A stretch of 54,599 nt of DNA from assembly GCA_038058095.1 (NCBI GenBank), contig JBBUBW010000044.1, forward strand, positions 1-54,599, in the 5' to 3' direction. Of the stretch, positions 8,201 to 15,392 are shown one piece after another. The notes under the pieces are model-generated. The model saw only the letters and a list, made by a program, of their open reading frames with translations, was not told where the DNA came from and ran no database searches. A program made the translations under genes and the position numbers. Every line of letters begins with the position of its first letter. Positions within the stretch are counted from its first letter, which is position 1. The DNA comes from VMFW01 sp038058095 (lineage in GTDB: Bacteria; Patescibacteriota; Minisyncoccia; UBA6257; 2-01-FULL-56-20).

Positions 8201-8883
8201 AATTCTTTCTTAAAAACCTCCGCGCCACATCTCTCACAAACCCCTCCTCCAACCTTATTTTCTTCATTTTGAATTTTACCTTGTAATTTTACATTTTGAC
8301 TTTTGACTTTTGAATTATTGATAACCTGCTCATCCGCCAAAACCGTCTTGCACGAAGGGCACCAATTCACCGCCTGCTTTTTGCGGTAAGCCAAACCCTT
8401 TTTAAACATCTCGGCAAAAATCCACTGCGTCCACTTATAATATTCCGGGGCGTAAGTTTCCAAATGCTCATTCCAGGCAAAACCATTCCCAATCGAAGCC
8501 AATTGTTTATAAAATCTTTTCTCCGAAATTTTTGATTGCTTTGCCGGATGGGTCCCAATTTTCAAAGCATAGTTTTCGGAATGAATCCCAAATCCATCCA
8601 GCCCGATTGGCTCAAATACATCATTACCCTGCATCCGCTTAAACCGCCCATAAATATCCGCTCCTGTAAAAGCGTACATATTCCCGACATGCAACCCCTC
8701 CGCCGACGGATACGGGAACATCATCAAGTTATAAAACGGCTTCTTGCTCCGCCCACTGGCGGACTTTAAATTCGGCTTGCCCGTCCGAAGCCCTTTGGCG
8801 AAGGAGGGTTCATAGGTTCTCTCCTCTAGCCACTTACGTTGCCATTTGCGCTCAATCTTCGTAAAGTCGTATTTTTTAGACAT
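5248..8883 (-). CDS. leuS: leucyl-tRNA synthetase with inserted alpha/beta-hydrolase and Nudix domains
   Basis: This class I synthetase charges tRNA-Leu. HVGN (65-68, the HIGH-motif site) and KMSKS (985-989) mark the catalytic core, and CPSC/CERC (175-178, 216-219) a zinc knuckle. The C-terminus has the anticodon-binding domain and the LeuRS tail. At 1211 aa it is about 350 residues longer than usual. Two extra modules sit in the editing (CP1) region. Residues about 284-461 form an alpha/beta hydrolase (nucleophile Ser350 in GHSFGG, with Asp417 and His445). Residues about 600-748 form a Nudix domain with a complete Nudix box at 630-652. The editing-domain blocks TTRPDTLFG and GTGAIMAVPAHDERD remain on either side. 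Low-complexity in-frame repeats occur at about 189-212, 272-283, 489-505, 899-918 and 1046-1058. No frameshift is seen. Confidence 0.96.
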   Translation of the reverse strand: MSKKYDFTKIERKWQRKWLEERTYEPSFAKGLRTGKPNLKSASGRSKKPFYNLMMFPYPSAEGLHVGNMYAFTGADIYGRFKRMQGNDVFEPIGLDGFGIHSENYALKIGTHPAKQSKISEKRFYKQLASIGNGFAWNEHLETYAPEYYKWTQWIFAEMFKKGLAYRKKQAVNWCPSCKTVLADEQVINNSKVKSQNVKLQGKIQNEENKVGGGVCERCGAEVFKKELEQWFFRITKYADRLLADLKNLDWSERVKIAQENWIGKSEGAEIEFRIKNKELGIKRFVLLHGKGGHLDRNFFMWLKGELEGQGYEVVVPILPGAGAPNDDEQADYVIKNCKLDEQTAILGHSFGGIVALRVLERGVKLGKVVLVATPSSGDFLDKKDRPTVTEAALKGFKFDVIKKNCSFFDVLVDLGDTVVPFSDGEFLASRFGVPLTKTFAKEPHFCAKEEPAILDALLPSIKVFTTRPDTLFGATYLVLAPENKWLEQEIRNPKSEILNKSEVQKYIEKVKEKSEEERISEGRGKTGVELKGVKAINPANDEEIPIWVADYVLGSYGTGAIMAVPAHDERDFEFAKKFNLSVREVVVPDFGEVRSNEQYVQGVTVIGYDKASNKFLGLKWKDKATWLVGGGKEGDESFEDAARRELAEETGYKDIINLISLGSLYSHYYNDKKNINRRSFAVNFLAILDRNKQGKSNLETHEDFTFEWYDIKTLREEIRKVGGGVEHWLEVLNRAEKAIALYEVGKIYEPQGYVDAGAMINSGKFDGMNSEKAKWEIAKFVGGERKIQYRLRDWLISRQRYWGPPIPMIYCENCAKAGKGDQKEMPGWYAVLEKDLPVKLPIVKDFRPRGTGESPLASVKSFYEVKCPKCKEKARRETDVSDTFLDSAWYYLGYLALGIKNLKIKNQNDDLKFKSRKSIFEVNRSIFKKWLPIDLYTGGAEHSVLHLLYVRFLAKVFHDWGLVNFDEPAKKFRAHGLLIKDGAKMSKSKGNVINPDEYIEKFGADTLRMYLMFLAPFEQGGDFRDSGILGVERFLQRVWRLFEKLDVRSKTLDNESKDFERLLNKTIKKVTEDIETLNYNTAVSAMMILLNEVEKHEKLSVESYKIFVKLLAPFAPHMAEEIWKGVLGNKKSIHVSGWPKYDSKLIKDEKFTLVIQINGRVRDSVEVEVGITQAEAEKLVFAREKVKEQLQGTKPKKIVFVPGRLISIVV

Positions 8884-8896
8884 AAAAACTGAATAT

Positions 8897-8909
8897 TGTT
8901 AGAATTTTA
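8897..8909. promoter_or_regulatory. overlapping divergent -10 boxes of maf and leuS
   Basis: On the plus strand TGTTAGAAT (8897-8905) is an extended -10 for maf. On the minus strand TAAAAT (8904-8909) is a -10 candidate for leuS, 20 bases from its ATG. The two overlap in the 51-base divergent spacer, so polymerase probably cannot occupy both at once. Confidence 0.5.
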
Positions 8910-8934
8910 GCGTAAAAAACCAACCAAAACAAAT

Positions 8935-9513
8935 ATGAACCAAAAAATCATTCTCGCCTCAACTTCTCTTAGCCGGAAAGAACTGCTTCAAAAAATCGGC
9001 TTGAAATTTCAAGCCGAAGACAGCGGTTACGAGGAAAATATGAAAGAAAATCTTCCACCCCACGCGCTTGCCAAAAAACTCTCCCGCGGCAAAGCCGAAG
9101 TTGTGGCGAAAAGACACAAAAACGCCATTATCATCGCCGCCGATACCATCGTCGTACTCGGTAAAGAAGTTATGGGAAAACCTCACTCCGCAAAAGGCGC
9201 CAAGGAAATGCTCAAAAAACTTAGCGGGAAAAGTCATTCCATTATCACTGGTTTTACTATTATTAACGCAAAAACCGGAAAAATTATTTCGCAATCAATC
9301 GAAACGAAAGTTCATATGAAAAAACTAAGCCCTCAAATAATCGCTACTTATGTAAATTCAAAAGAACCTCTCGACAAAGCCGGCGCCTATGCCATTCAAG
9401 GCCTCGGCTCCATCTTAATCGATAAAATCGAAGGCGACTATTCAAACATAGTTGGCCTGCCTCTCGCACCCCTCGTTGTTGCTCTAAAAAAATTCGGCGT
9501 GAAAGTTTTATAA
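8935..9513 (+). CDS. maf: Maf-family nucleotide pyrophosphatase
   Basis: This 192-aa protein belongs to the Maf/HAM1-like family, which hydrolyses non-canonical or excess nucleoside triphosphates. The N-terminal IILASTSLSRKELLQKIG is the family signature. AADTIVVLGKEVMGKP supplies the catalytic aspartate and base contacts, and DKAGAYAIQGLGSILIDKIEGDYSNIVGLPL is the conserved C-terminal block (key residues given here from its start to its end). Length is typical. It is transcribed divergently from leuS through overlapping -10 boxes. Confidence 0.94.
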   Translation: MNQKIILASTSLSRKELLQKIGLKFQAEDSGYEENMKENLPPHALAKKLSRGKAEVVAKRHKNAIIIAADTIVVLGKEVMGKPHSAKGAKEMLKKLSGKSHSIITGFTIINAKTGKIISQSIETKVHMKKLSPQIIATYVNSKEPLDKAGAYAIQGLGSILIDKIEGDYSNIVGLPLAPLVVALKKFGVKVL

Positions 9514-9597
9514 CCCGAAAGCAAATAATCGCTCTCAAACGCGTTTCTAGCCGAAATATATAAATCTGTATATCCGTAAAAATCCGTATTCTGGTAG

Positions 9598-10506
9598 CTA
9601 AATGCCAAACACCCGTTTGGCGTTAGACCAAATCTGCTCCGTCATTTCTTCCTCCGTTACTCCCTTAATCTCCGCCAACTTTCGGACTACATAAATCACA
9701 TACGCTGGTTCGTTGCGCTTACCCCTAAAAGGCACCGGCGTCACATACGGCGCATCCGTCTCGCTCAAAATCCTATCCATCGGAATCAGCTTAATTATTT
9801 CATCATAATCTCGTGTAAATGTAACCACCCCACCAAAGGTAAAATAAAAATCCATACCGAGAAGCACCTTGGCATTTTCTTTAGTGCCAGTGAAAAAGTG
9901 AACTATACCAGGTGCTTTAGAATTATGAAGTGTGAAGTGTAAATCAAGAATAGCAACTAAATCATCAAAGGCATCACGGCAATGGATCATCAACGGTTTT
10001 TGAACTTCTTTCGCTAATTCAATTTGTTTGATAAAAGCATCTTTTTGCCTTTTCTTAACTTCTTCAACATTCATAATTCCTGATTCATTATTCATAATTC
10101 TAAAGTAGTCCAACCCACACTCCCCTATAGCCACCACCTTGGAATCTAGTGCTAATTTTTTATAATACTCGTAATCAAACTCCTCTCCGCGGCTGGTAAA
10201 TCCACGCGAATCTCCCCCCTCCTTATTCTCCAATTCGCGCGAATTAGAGATGGTAATAGGATCCACCGACCCCAGCTCCTGCTCATCGTGAAAAGATTTC
10301 TCGGTATGAATTGGATGTAAACCCACCACTGCCCAGACTCCTTCTCCGAGCTCGTGCGCCACTTCAACCGCTCGCTTGGATGTATCCCTCTGCGTTCCGA
10401 CATTTACCACCGAAACTCCCGAGTCAATCGCCCGCCCAATCACGTGTTTATAATCATCTTTAAACACCGCAAAATGTGCGTGCGTATGCGCATCAATGTA
10501 TTTCAT
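9598..10506 (-). CDS. tatD: TatD-family metal-dependent hydrolase (DNase)
   Basis: This 302-aa TIM-barrel metallohydrolase has the TatD metal ligands: His7 and His9 (DAHTHAHF), Glu129 (GECGLDYF), His175 (MIHCRDA), His203 (IVHFFTG) and Asp251 (ETDAPY). Family members act as 3'-5' DNases or deacylases. Two stretches are not part of the usual fold. Residues about 80-108 contain an AATTCGCGCGAATT palindrome at DNA level, and residues 137-147 (MNNESGIMNVE) come from a low-complexity repeat. Both look like in-frame repeat insertions in surface loops. A minus-strand extended -10 (TGTTAGGAT) lies about 20 bases upstream of the ATG. Confidence 0.93.
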   Translation of the reverse strand: MKYIDAHTHAHFAVFKDDYKHVIGRAIDSGVSVVNVGTQRDTSKRAVEVAHELGEGVWAVVGLHPIHTEKSFHDEQELGSVDPITISNSRELENKEGGDSRGFTSRGEEFDYEYYKKLALDSKVVAIGECGLDYFRIMNNESGIMNVEEVKKRQKDAFIKQIELAKEVQKPLMIHCRDAFDDLVAILDLHFTLHNSKAPGIVHFFTGTKENAKVLLGMDFYFTFGGVVTFTRDYDEIIKLIPMDRILSETDAPYVTPVPFRGKRNEPAYVIYVVRKLAEIKGVTEEEMTEQIWSNAKRVFGI

Positions 10507-10595
10507 GCTTGCTAAAAAATTAATTTCATCCTAACATACCTTTAGTCATTCGAAAAATCGGCAGGAAACTACACATATGCAACTAGGAGGTTGGT

Positions 10596-11246
10596 GTGGT
10601 ATTACTAAAACCAGAGTGCCTAATTCTTGATTTTAACGGCACAACCGAAAACGATCGTGACGCCAAGTTCAGGGGCGTTAAAGCCATTTTCGATCACTAT
10701 GAAGTTCCCCATCCGCCAATCGACACCTTCTTCGACGAAGTTGGGCCCGATTACATCAAAACCTACCGTAAATTCGGTATCCCGCATTCCGCCACAGCAC
10801 GAGAAATATCCCAAATCTGGGAAACTTACTTCCACACTAACCGAAACGGGATTAAGCTTCAGCCCGGATTAAGAGAACTTCTCATCTTCGCAAGAGATAT
10901 AGGACTTAAACGCGGCATCGTAAGCGGCGAGGCGACCTCGATTCTCAATCACCGTTTGGCCATCCGCAACCTCCGCCAGTTTTTCAATCTCGTTTGGGGC
11001 GACTGCACCGACAAGGACAACTCACTAAGAAGAGCCTGCGTGCAGCTCTCAGTAGAAAGGGGAAAGACCGTCTACGTTGACGACAATCACGACGGGCTGA
11101 TCCAAGCCAAAACCACTGGCATAATAACAATCGGCTTTACTGCTGGTTGGCAGTCGATGGGAAGAATTGCCCAATCCAATCCTAACTTCCCCGCCAATTC
11201 ACATTTCAAAGTCAAGGAAATCATCGCCGATCTGTGTTCTACTTGA
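10596..11246 (+). CDS. HAD-superfamily hydrolase with altered motif I
   Basis: This 216-aa protein has the HAD layout: motif I ILDFNGT (12-16), a helical cap (about 20-85), motif II region GIVSGE, a basic DNSLRRA segment for motif III, and motif IV YVDDNHDG. The family hydrolyses phosphate esters. The second acidic residue of motif I, normally the general acid/base Asp, is Asn14, so ordinary phosphatase activity is uncertain. The start is a GTG preceded by AGGAGG (10585-10590) at five bases, a clear Shine-Dalgarno, unlike most genes here. It is a single-gene unit closed by a strong terminator. Confidence 0.8.
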   Translation: MVLLKPECLILDFNGTTENDRDAKFRGVKAIFDHYEVPHPPIDTFFDEVGPDYIKTYRKFGIPHSATAREISQIWETYFHTNRNGIKLQPGLRELLIFARDIGLKRGIVSGEATSILNHRLAIRNLRQFFNLVWGDCTDKDNSLRRACVQLSVERGKTVYVDDNHDGLIQAKTTGIITIGFTAGWQSMGRIAQSNPNFPANSHFKVKEIIADLCST

Positions 11247-11289
11247 AACACTAACCAAGACACGCTAGGTCCAACCTAGCAATCACCTG

Positions 11290-11318
11290 AGGCGCGGAAA
11301 ACAACCCCGCGCCTTTTT
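11290..11318 (+). terminator. rho-independent terminator of the HAD gene
   Basis: AGGCGCGG (11290-11297) pairs with CCGCGCCT (11307-11314), followed by a T-run to 11318. Confidence 0.9.
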
Positions 11319-11354
11319 CATTTGTTTATTTTGATTGTTAATGCAATTAACCGC

Positions 11355-11399
11355 AAAAAACAGTACACTAAAGCGCACGATCGCTTAATTTGGTGTACT
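11355..11399 (-). terminator. rho-independent terminator of metG
   Basis: Minus strand: AGTACAC (11393-11399) pairs with GTGTACT (11362-11368) and the stem continues inward through AAA/TTT and AGCG/CGCT with a bulge. TTTTTT follows (11355-11360). It lies just past the metG stop. Confidence 0.85.
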
Positions 11400-11415
11400 A
11401 TTAAACACCCCTACA

Positions 11416-12888
11416 CTACCCGAGCCTAGGGAATAAAACTTCCCCTTTCTTTACCTCCAAATTTTTTTTATCCAGCCAATTAATTGACTTGGAAATTTTA
11501 TCCGCTGTTTCCGGCAAAAATGGCTTTAAAAACGCCGCCACATTATCCAAAATCACTATTAAATTCAAAATTTCTTTCTTTTTAGAATCGGTACCTTTCC
11601 AAACCTCATGATCGTTTACATATTTATCGCCAAAAGAAATCAGTTCGTTTATGGCACCAATCGCCTCATGCAATCTAAATGCATGAATTTTTTCATCAAC
11701 CAATACTTTAGTCGCATTAATTTTATCGCTCACCGCTGGTTCGATTAAATCAAAATCCACTGCGAATTTCCCAAACTTCGAAGCCAGCCCCAAAACCCGC
11801 GCCACGAAATTTCCCAAGCCATTCGCCAATTCCCCGTTATAAACCCGCTCCAAATTGGCAATACTAAAATCCCCGTCATCCTGCGAAGGCACTTCTTTAA
11901 GCAAATAATATCTAACCGCATCCGTTCCATATTTTTTCACCAATTCAAATGGGTCAACCACATTCCCCACGGATTTCGACATCTTCGCTCCGTCAATCGT
12001 GAGAAACCCATGCACTAAAATTTTCTTAGGTAACGGCAGTCCGATCGAAAGAAGCATCCCCGGCCAAATCGCGGCGTGAAATCGTAATATATCTTTCCCG
12101 ATTACTTGCGCCTCCGCCGGCCACCAGTTTTTCCAATCTTCGTTTCGCCCATACCCAATCGCCGATAAATAGTTAGAAAGCGCGTCGCACCAAACATACA
12201 TCGTTTGCGTTTCATCCCCCGGCACCGGAATCCCCCACGGCAAATCCTTACTCGGCCGGGAAAAACTCACATCCTCCAACCCCTCATTAATTAAAGCCAA
12301 AATTTCGTTCTCTCGCCCTTCCGGCAAAATCAATAACTCCTTACTCTTAATTTTTGCCTCGATTTCTTTTGAATATTTAGAAAGTTTAAAAAAATAGTTT
12401 TCCTCCTCCACCACCTCCGGTTCTTTTTGGTGATCCTTGCATTTTCCGTCAACCAAATCTTTCTGGGTCACAAACTTCTCGCACCCCACGCAATAAAGTC
12501 CTTTATAGTTTTTTTTGTAAATATCTCCGGCTTCAACCAATTTTTTCCAAATCAACTGCGCGCCCGGCCAATGCCTTTCTTTGTCAGTCGTCCGAATAAA
12601 ATCATCCCAGCTTAAATTGAGCGCTTCTTTAAGTGCTTTAAAATAACCGGCGATTTCATCCACAAACTGCTGGGGCTCGCGCGATACTCCCCATTCTTTC
12701 ATCTTCCGCAAAATCTTCACCCCATGCTCATCCGTCCCCGTCAAAAAAAATGTCTTGAAACCCTTGGCTCTGTGGTATCGCGCCAAAACATCCGCCTGCA
12801 CCTTCTCTAAAGCATGCCCCACGTGCGGCTTGGCATTCGTATAATCAATCGCCGTTGTAATGTAATATTTATTATCGGTCATATCCAT
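11416..12888 (-). CDS. metG: methionyl-tRNA synthetase
   Basis: This 490-aa class I synthetase charges initiator and elongator tRNA-Met. HVGH (22-25) is the HIGH motif and KMSKS is at 302-306. Cys133, Cys136, Cys150 and His153 form a single zinc knuckle. The anticodon-binding helical domain follows, and the protein ends without the C-terminal tRNA-binding (EMAP-like) extension found in some MetRS. Start: ATG at 12888, or the in-frame ATG six bases later (MTDNKYY), which cannot be told apart here. A hairpin terminator follows. Confidence 0.96.
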   Translation of the reverse strand: MDMTDNKYYITTAIDYTNAKPHVGHALEKVQADVLARYHRAKGFKTFFLTGTDEHGVKILRKMKEWGVSREPQQFVDEIAGYFKALKEALNLSWDDFIRTTDKERHWPGAQLIWKKLVEAGDIYKKNYKGLYCVGCEKFVTQKDLVDGKCKDHQKEPEVVEEENYFFKLSKYSKEIEAKIKSKELLILPEGRENEILALINEGLEDVSFSRPSKDLPWGIPVPGDETQTMYVWCDALSNYLSAIGYGRNEDWKNWWPAEAQVIGKDILRFHAAIWPGMLLSIGLPLPKKILVHGFLTIDGAKMSKSVGNVVDPFELVKKYGTDAVRYYLLKEVPSQDDGDFSIANLERVYNGELANGLGNFVARVLGLASKFGKFAVDFDLIEPAVSDKINATKVLVDEKIHAFRLHEAIGAINELISFGDKYVNDHEVWKGTDSKKKEILNLIVILDNVAAFLKPFLPETADKISKSINWLDKKNLEVKKGEVLFPRLG

Positions 12889-12931
12889 CTAAATTTACAT
12901 TTAAAACCAAAAATAGTCCAACAAAAGAAAT

Positions 12932-12957
12932 CCCCGTCTCTCGCAAAAGAGACGGGG
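12932..12957 (-). terminator. terminator hairpin after the 260-aa unknown gene
   Basis: CCCCGTCTCT (12932-12941) pairs perfectly with AGAGACGGGG (12948-12957). On the minus strand it is followed by ATTTCTTTT, a moderate T-run. It lies between the unknown gene and metG and would separate them transcriptionally. Confidence 0.75.
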
Positions 12958-12976
12958 CAACTAAACTTCCAAACCT

Positions 12977-13759
12977 CTACAGTTTAATCATGGTCGCAAG
13001 GCCAACTCTGGAATCACGGTAATCGGGGGAACAACTAGCTACGGTTAATCCCTGATCGACCCCAACGCAATTTCGCCTCCATCCGACCAATGCTGGATTA
13101 TAGCTCCCCCCTAAAACCGACATCCGCAAAGAGCAATTCACCCGCAAGCGGACATCGTTTTTCAAATAATACAGCAGGAAAGCGAGAAATACAGCCACTG
13201 GTGCTGGCGATGTTTCGCCCCCACGAGACAACTTGAGTTGGTCAGAAAACCGCTTGCCCTCAGATCCAACCACCGAAGCTGTTCTTAAAAGATACCACCC
13301 CTGAATTTCTTGTTCCCAACCCGGAAAGTGTTCAATACTCAACCTTAATCTCCTCCCTGGCACTTTTAACCCAACCGAGGACTCCAATAATTCTAAGTTT
13401 AATTTTGGAGTCCAAAAGAGGAAAAGGTCGTCTTGCATACCAAGTTCCACGAGTTGAGCATCGCTGATCGGAATCTCCTCAACTTCGTCTGGGATTTCTC
13501 CTGTGAAGGGCATAAATAATCGCCCCCAATCCCCGGGGAACCAAACACGAGGAGAACCAAAAACTCTTCGGACGGCTCTTTGATCCTGGGTGGGCCTAAA
13601 ATTACCAAACGCTACAAAGTCGATCACCCCAGCAGCAAATCTTCGATTTGATCGAATCAAATCGAAATCAACCGGATGAACGCCTCCGTGATCCAACACC
13701 TCGATAGTTGAGTGAAGGTCAGAATGCGGTATTCTAATGAGTTCTCCCATAGGGCTCAT
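12977..13759 (-). CDS. unknown protein, 260 aa
   Basis: I do not recognise this protein. It is probably soluble: no signal peptide is visible, and the one hydrophobic segment (VAVFLAFLLYYL, about 188-199) is short. It is rich in Arg, Val and Trp. The C-terminus contains SVLGGSYNPALVGWRRN. The gene has a canonical sigma70-type promoter (TTGACG, 17 bases, TATAAG at 13863-13891), a roughly 97-base leader, a purine-rich AAAGGA just before the ATG and its own terminator. It is therefore a single-gene unit of the ordinary leadered type. ATG 13759 and ATG 13750 are both possible starts. Confidence 0.7.
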   Translation of the reverse strand: MSPMGELIRIPHSDLHSTIEVLDHGGVHPVDFDLIRSNRRFAAGVIDFVAFGNFRPTQDQRAVRRVFGSPRVWFPGDWGRLFMPFTGEIPDEVEEIPISDAQLVELGMQDDLFLFWTPKLNLELLESSVGLKVPGRRLRLSIEHFPGWEQEIQGWYLLRTASVVGSEGKRFSDQLKLSRGGETSPAPVAVFLAFLLYYLKNDVRLRVNCSLRMSVLGGSYNPALVGWRRNCVGVDQGLTVASCSPDYRDSRVGLATMIKL

Positions 13760-13930
13760 TCATCCTTTCTTTTTGGCTCTCCCCTTCGGGCTCGCCACTT
13801 ACTTAATTCTGTCCGATCCCGTCGGCGCCGCAGAGTCCTTACGAAATCAAGGAACTACTTTCCTTATACCTCCCTATAGCCAATCCGTCAACCACCCTCC
13901 CCAAAATTTCAAGAAGACAATCAAAAAAGT
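13760..13930. other. leader and promoter region of the 260-aa gene
   Basis: Up to the inverted repeat at 13931 this stretch holds only the promoter and a roughly 97-base untranslated leader for the minus-strand gene. A weak AGTTCCTT/AAGGACT hairpin lies in the leader. I see no credible coding region on either strand. Confidence 0.6.
13863..13891 (-). promoter_or_regulatory. sigma70-type promoter of the 260-aa gene
   Basis: Minus strand: -35 TTGACG (13886-13891), a 17-base spacer, and -10 TATAAG (13863-13868). This is the best complete promoter in the left half of the window. Confidence 0.75.
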
Positions 13931-14111
13931 TTAAGATTTAGTTTTTCGAAACCATAAGCAAGAGGCGAGGTAGAAATTAACGAGCGAGTAGAGAAAATAT
14001 CCGGGTGCCCCCGAGTCCGCCAACCGGCGGATGAGGCCGGGCGGTATTTTCTCGTATATGAGCTAGTTAAATTTCCCGAGCCGAAGCGGGTTGAGAAAAA
14101 CTAAATCTTAA
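13931..14111. repeat. 181-bp inverted-repeat element
   Basis: The outer arms are a perfect 17-bp inverted repeat (13931-13947 and 14095-14111; TTAAGATTTAGTTTTTC). Inside, GAGAAAATA pairs with TATTTTCTC and a small TCCGCC/GGCGGA hairpin sits near the centre. The arms between are largely complementary, so the whole element can extrude as one long hairpin. No ORF is inside. It ends seven bases from the M16 peptidase stop. Confidence 0.8.
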
Positions 14112-14117
14112 ACGAAC

Positions 14118-15383
14118 CTAAAACCTCAAAATCTTCTTAAAACCCTCCTTGTCTTTATAAGGCCCAATCACCGCTAAATTAAGTTTCGAATTTTGGAATA
14201 TAAACTTCGCTACCTCACGAATCTCCTCCGCTTTCACTTTCTTCACTTTCTCTATAATCTCGTTGGGTGAAAGAATTTTCTTCGTCACAATTTCCTGCCC
14301 GCCATAAAACGATCCCAACTCATCCGAAGATTCCAACCCTAAAATAAAATTCCCAATCATGTGGTCTTTTGATTTTTGGAGCTCCGCCGCCGGCACCAAT
14401 TCCTTAGTCAATCGTTTCATTTCTTCCAAAATCGCCTTAACCACCGCTTCGATTTTTCCGTGATCCACTCCCGCCGAAACCGCGAAGTAGCCGTGGTCAA
14501 GCATTAGGTCTGAATCGGCTCGCACATAATACGCCGCCCCCAGTTCCTCCCGTACTTTATGAAAAAGACGAGAACTCATTCCTCCGCCTAAAACGTCTCC
14601 CAAAACCTGAAGCGCGTGCCGCCTTTTATCAAAAATATCAAACGCGCGCGTACCCAAAACCAAATGACTCTGGTCTGATTCTTTATACTTCAATACCAGC
14701 TCCGGTTTTGTTTGCTTATCAAACGTCTTTAGCTTCTTAATCGCTTTTTCTTTTTTAAGATGCGAAAACGCCTTTTCCGCTTGAGCTTTCACTTTCTTCT
14801 CGTCAAAATTACCGGAAACTACCACCACCGTCTTAGGCGCCACGTAATGCTCTCCTCGGTATTTAATAAAATCTTCCTGTATCAAGGTCTGAATTACATC
14901 CTTCCTGCCAGCAATATCCCATCCCGCCGGCTGATCACCGTAAAGCAAACCGGTGAAAAATTCGTGCACCCGCCTCATTGGTGTATCCTCATACATATTA
15001 ATTTCCTCTATTATCACTCCTCTCTCTTTCTCGATCTCCGCCGGGTTAAAAATCGGGTTTAAATAAAGGTCTGAAACGATGTCAATCGCCTTATCCACCT
15101 TTTCTTTCTGAACCTTGGCGTAGTAACCGGTATATTCATTGCCCGTAAAAGCATTATATTCCGCTCCTAAACTGTCTAATTCATGCGCAATCATTCCCGA
15201 CTTTGGTCGGTTTTTAGTCCCTTTAAAAACCATGTGCTCCAAAAAATGAGAAAGCCCGTTAATCCGTTTGGTTTCATACTCTGATCCCGCCTCAACTAAA
15301 ATCAAAACCGTCGCCGCGAGCGTTGCCGGCTGTGGTACCAAAATTAATCTCAGGCCATTTTTTAAAACAAATTTATTCGGCAT
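14118..15383 (-). CDS. M16 zinc metallopeptidase (pitrilysin/processing-peptidase type)
   Basis: This 421-aa protein has the inverted zinc motif HFLEH (His46, Glu49, His50 in LSHFLEHMVFKG). The third ligand is expected in the ERGVIIEEINMYED block. The C-terminal half matches the inactive M16 repeat. The family cleaves peptides and unfolded proteins. There is no signal peptide, so it is probably cytoplasmic. The gene starts nine bases after the stop of the upstream transglycosylase, so the two are likely co-transcribed. Confidence 0.94.
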   Translation of the reverse strand: MPNKFVLKNGLRLILVPQPATLAATVLILVEAGSEYETKRINGLSHFLEHMVFKGTKNRPKSGMIAHELDSLGAEYNAFTGNEYTGYYAKVQKEKVDKAIDIVSDLYLNPIFNPAEIEKERGVIIEEINMYEDTPMRRVHEFFTGLLYGDQPAGWDIAGRKDVIQTLIQEDFIKYRGEHYVAPKTVVVVSGNFDEKKVKAQAEKAFSHLKKEKAIKKLKTFDKQTKPELVLKYKESDQSHLVLGTRAFDIFDKRRHALQVLGDVLGGGMSSRLFHKVREELGAAYYVRADSDLMLDHGYFAVSAGVDHGKIEAVVKAILEEMKRLTKELVPAAELQKSKDHMIGNFILGLESSDELGSFYGGQEIVTKKILSPNEIIEKVKKVKAEEIREVAKFIFQNSKLNLAVIGPYKDKEGFKKILRF

Positions 15384-15392
15384 AATTTAAAT

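Noticed and set aside
13737..13934. Plus-strand ORF of 65 codons
   Set aside because: It runs antisense over the promoter and leader of the minus-strand gene and shows no protein-like composition.
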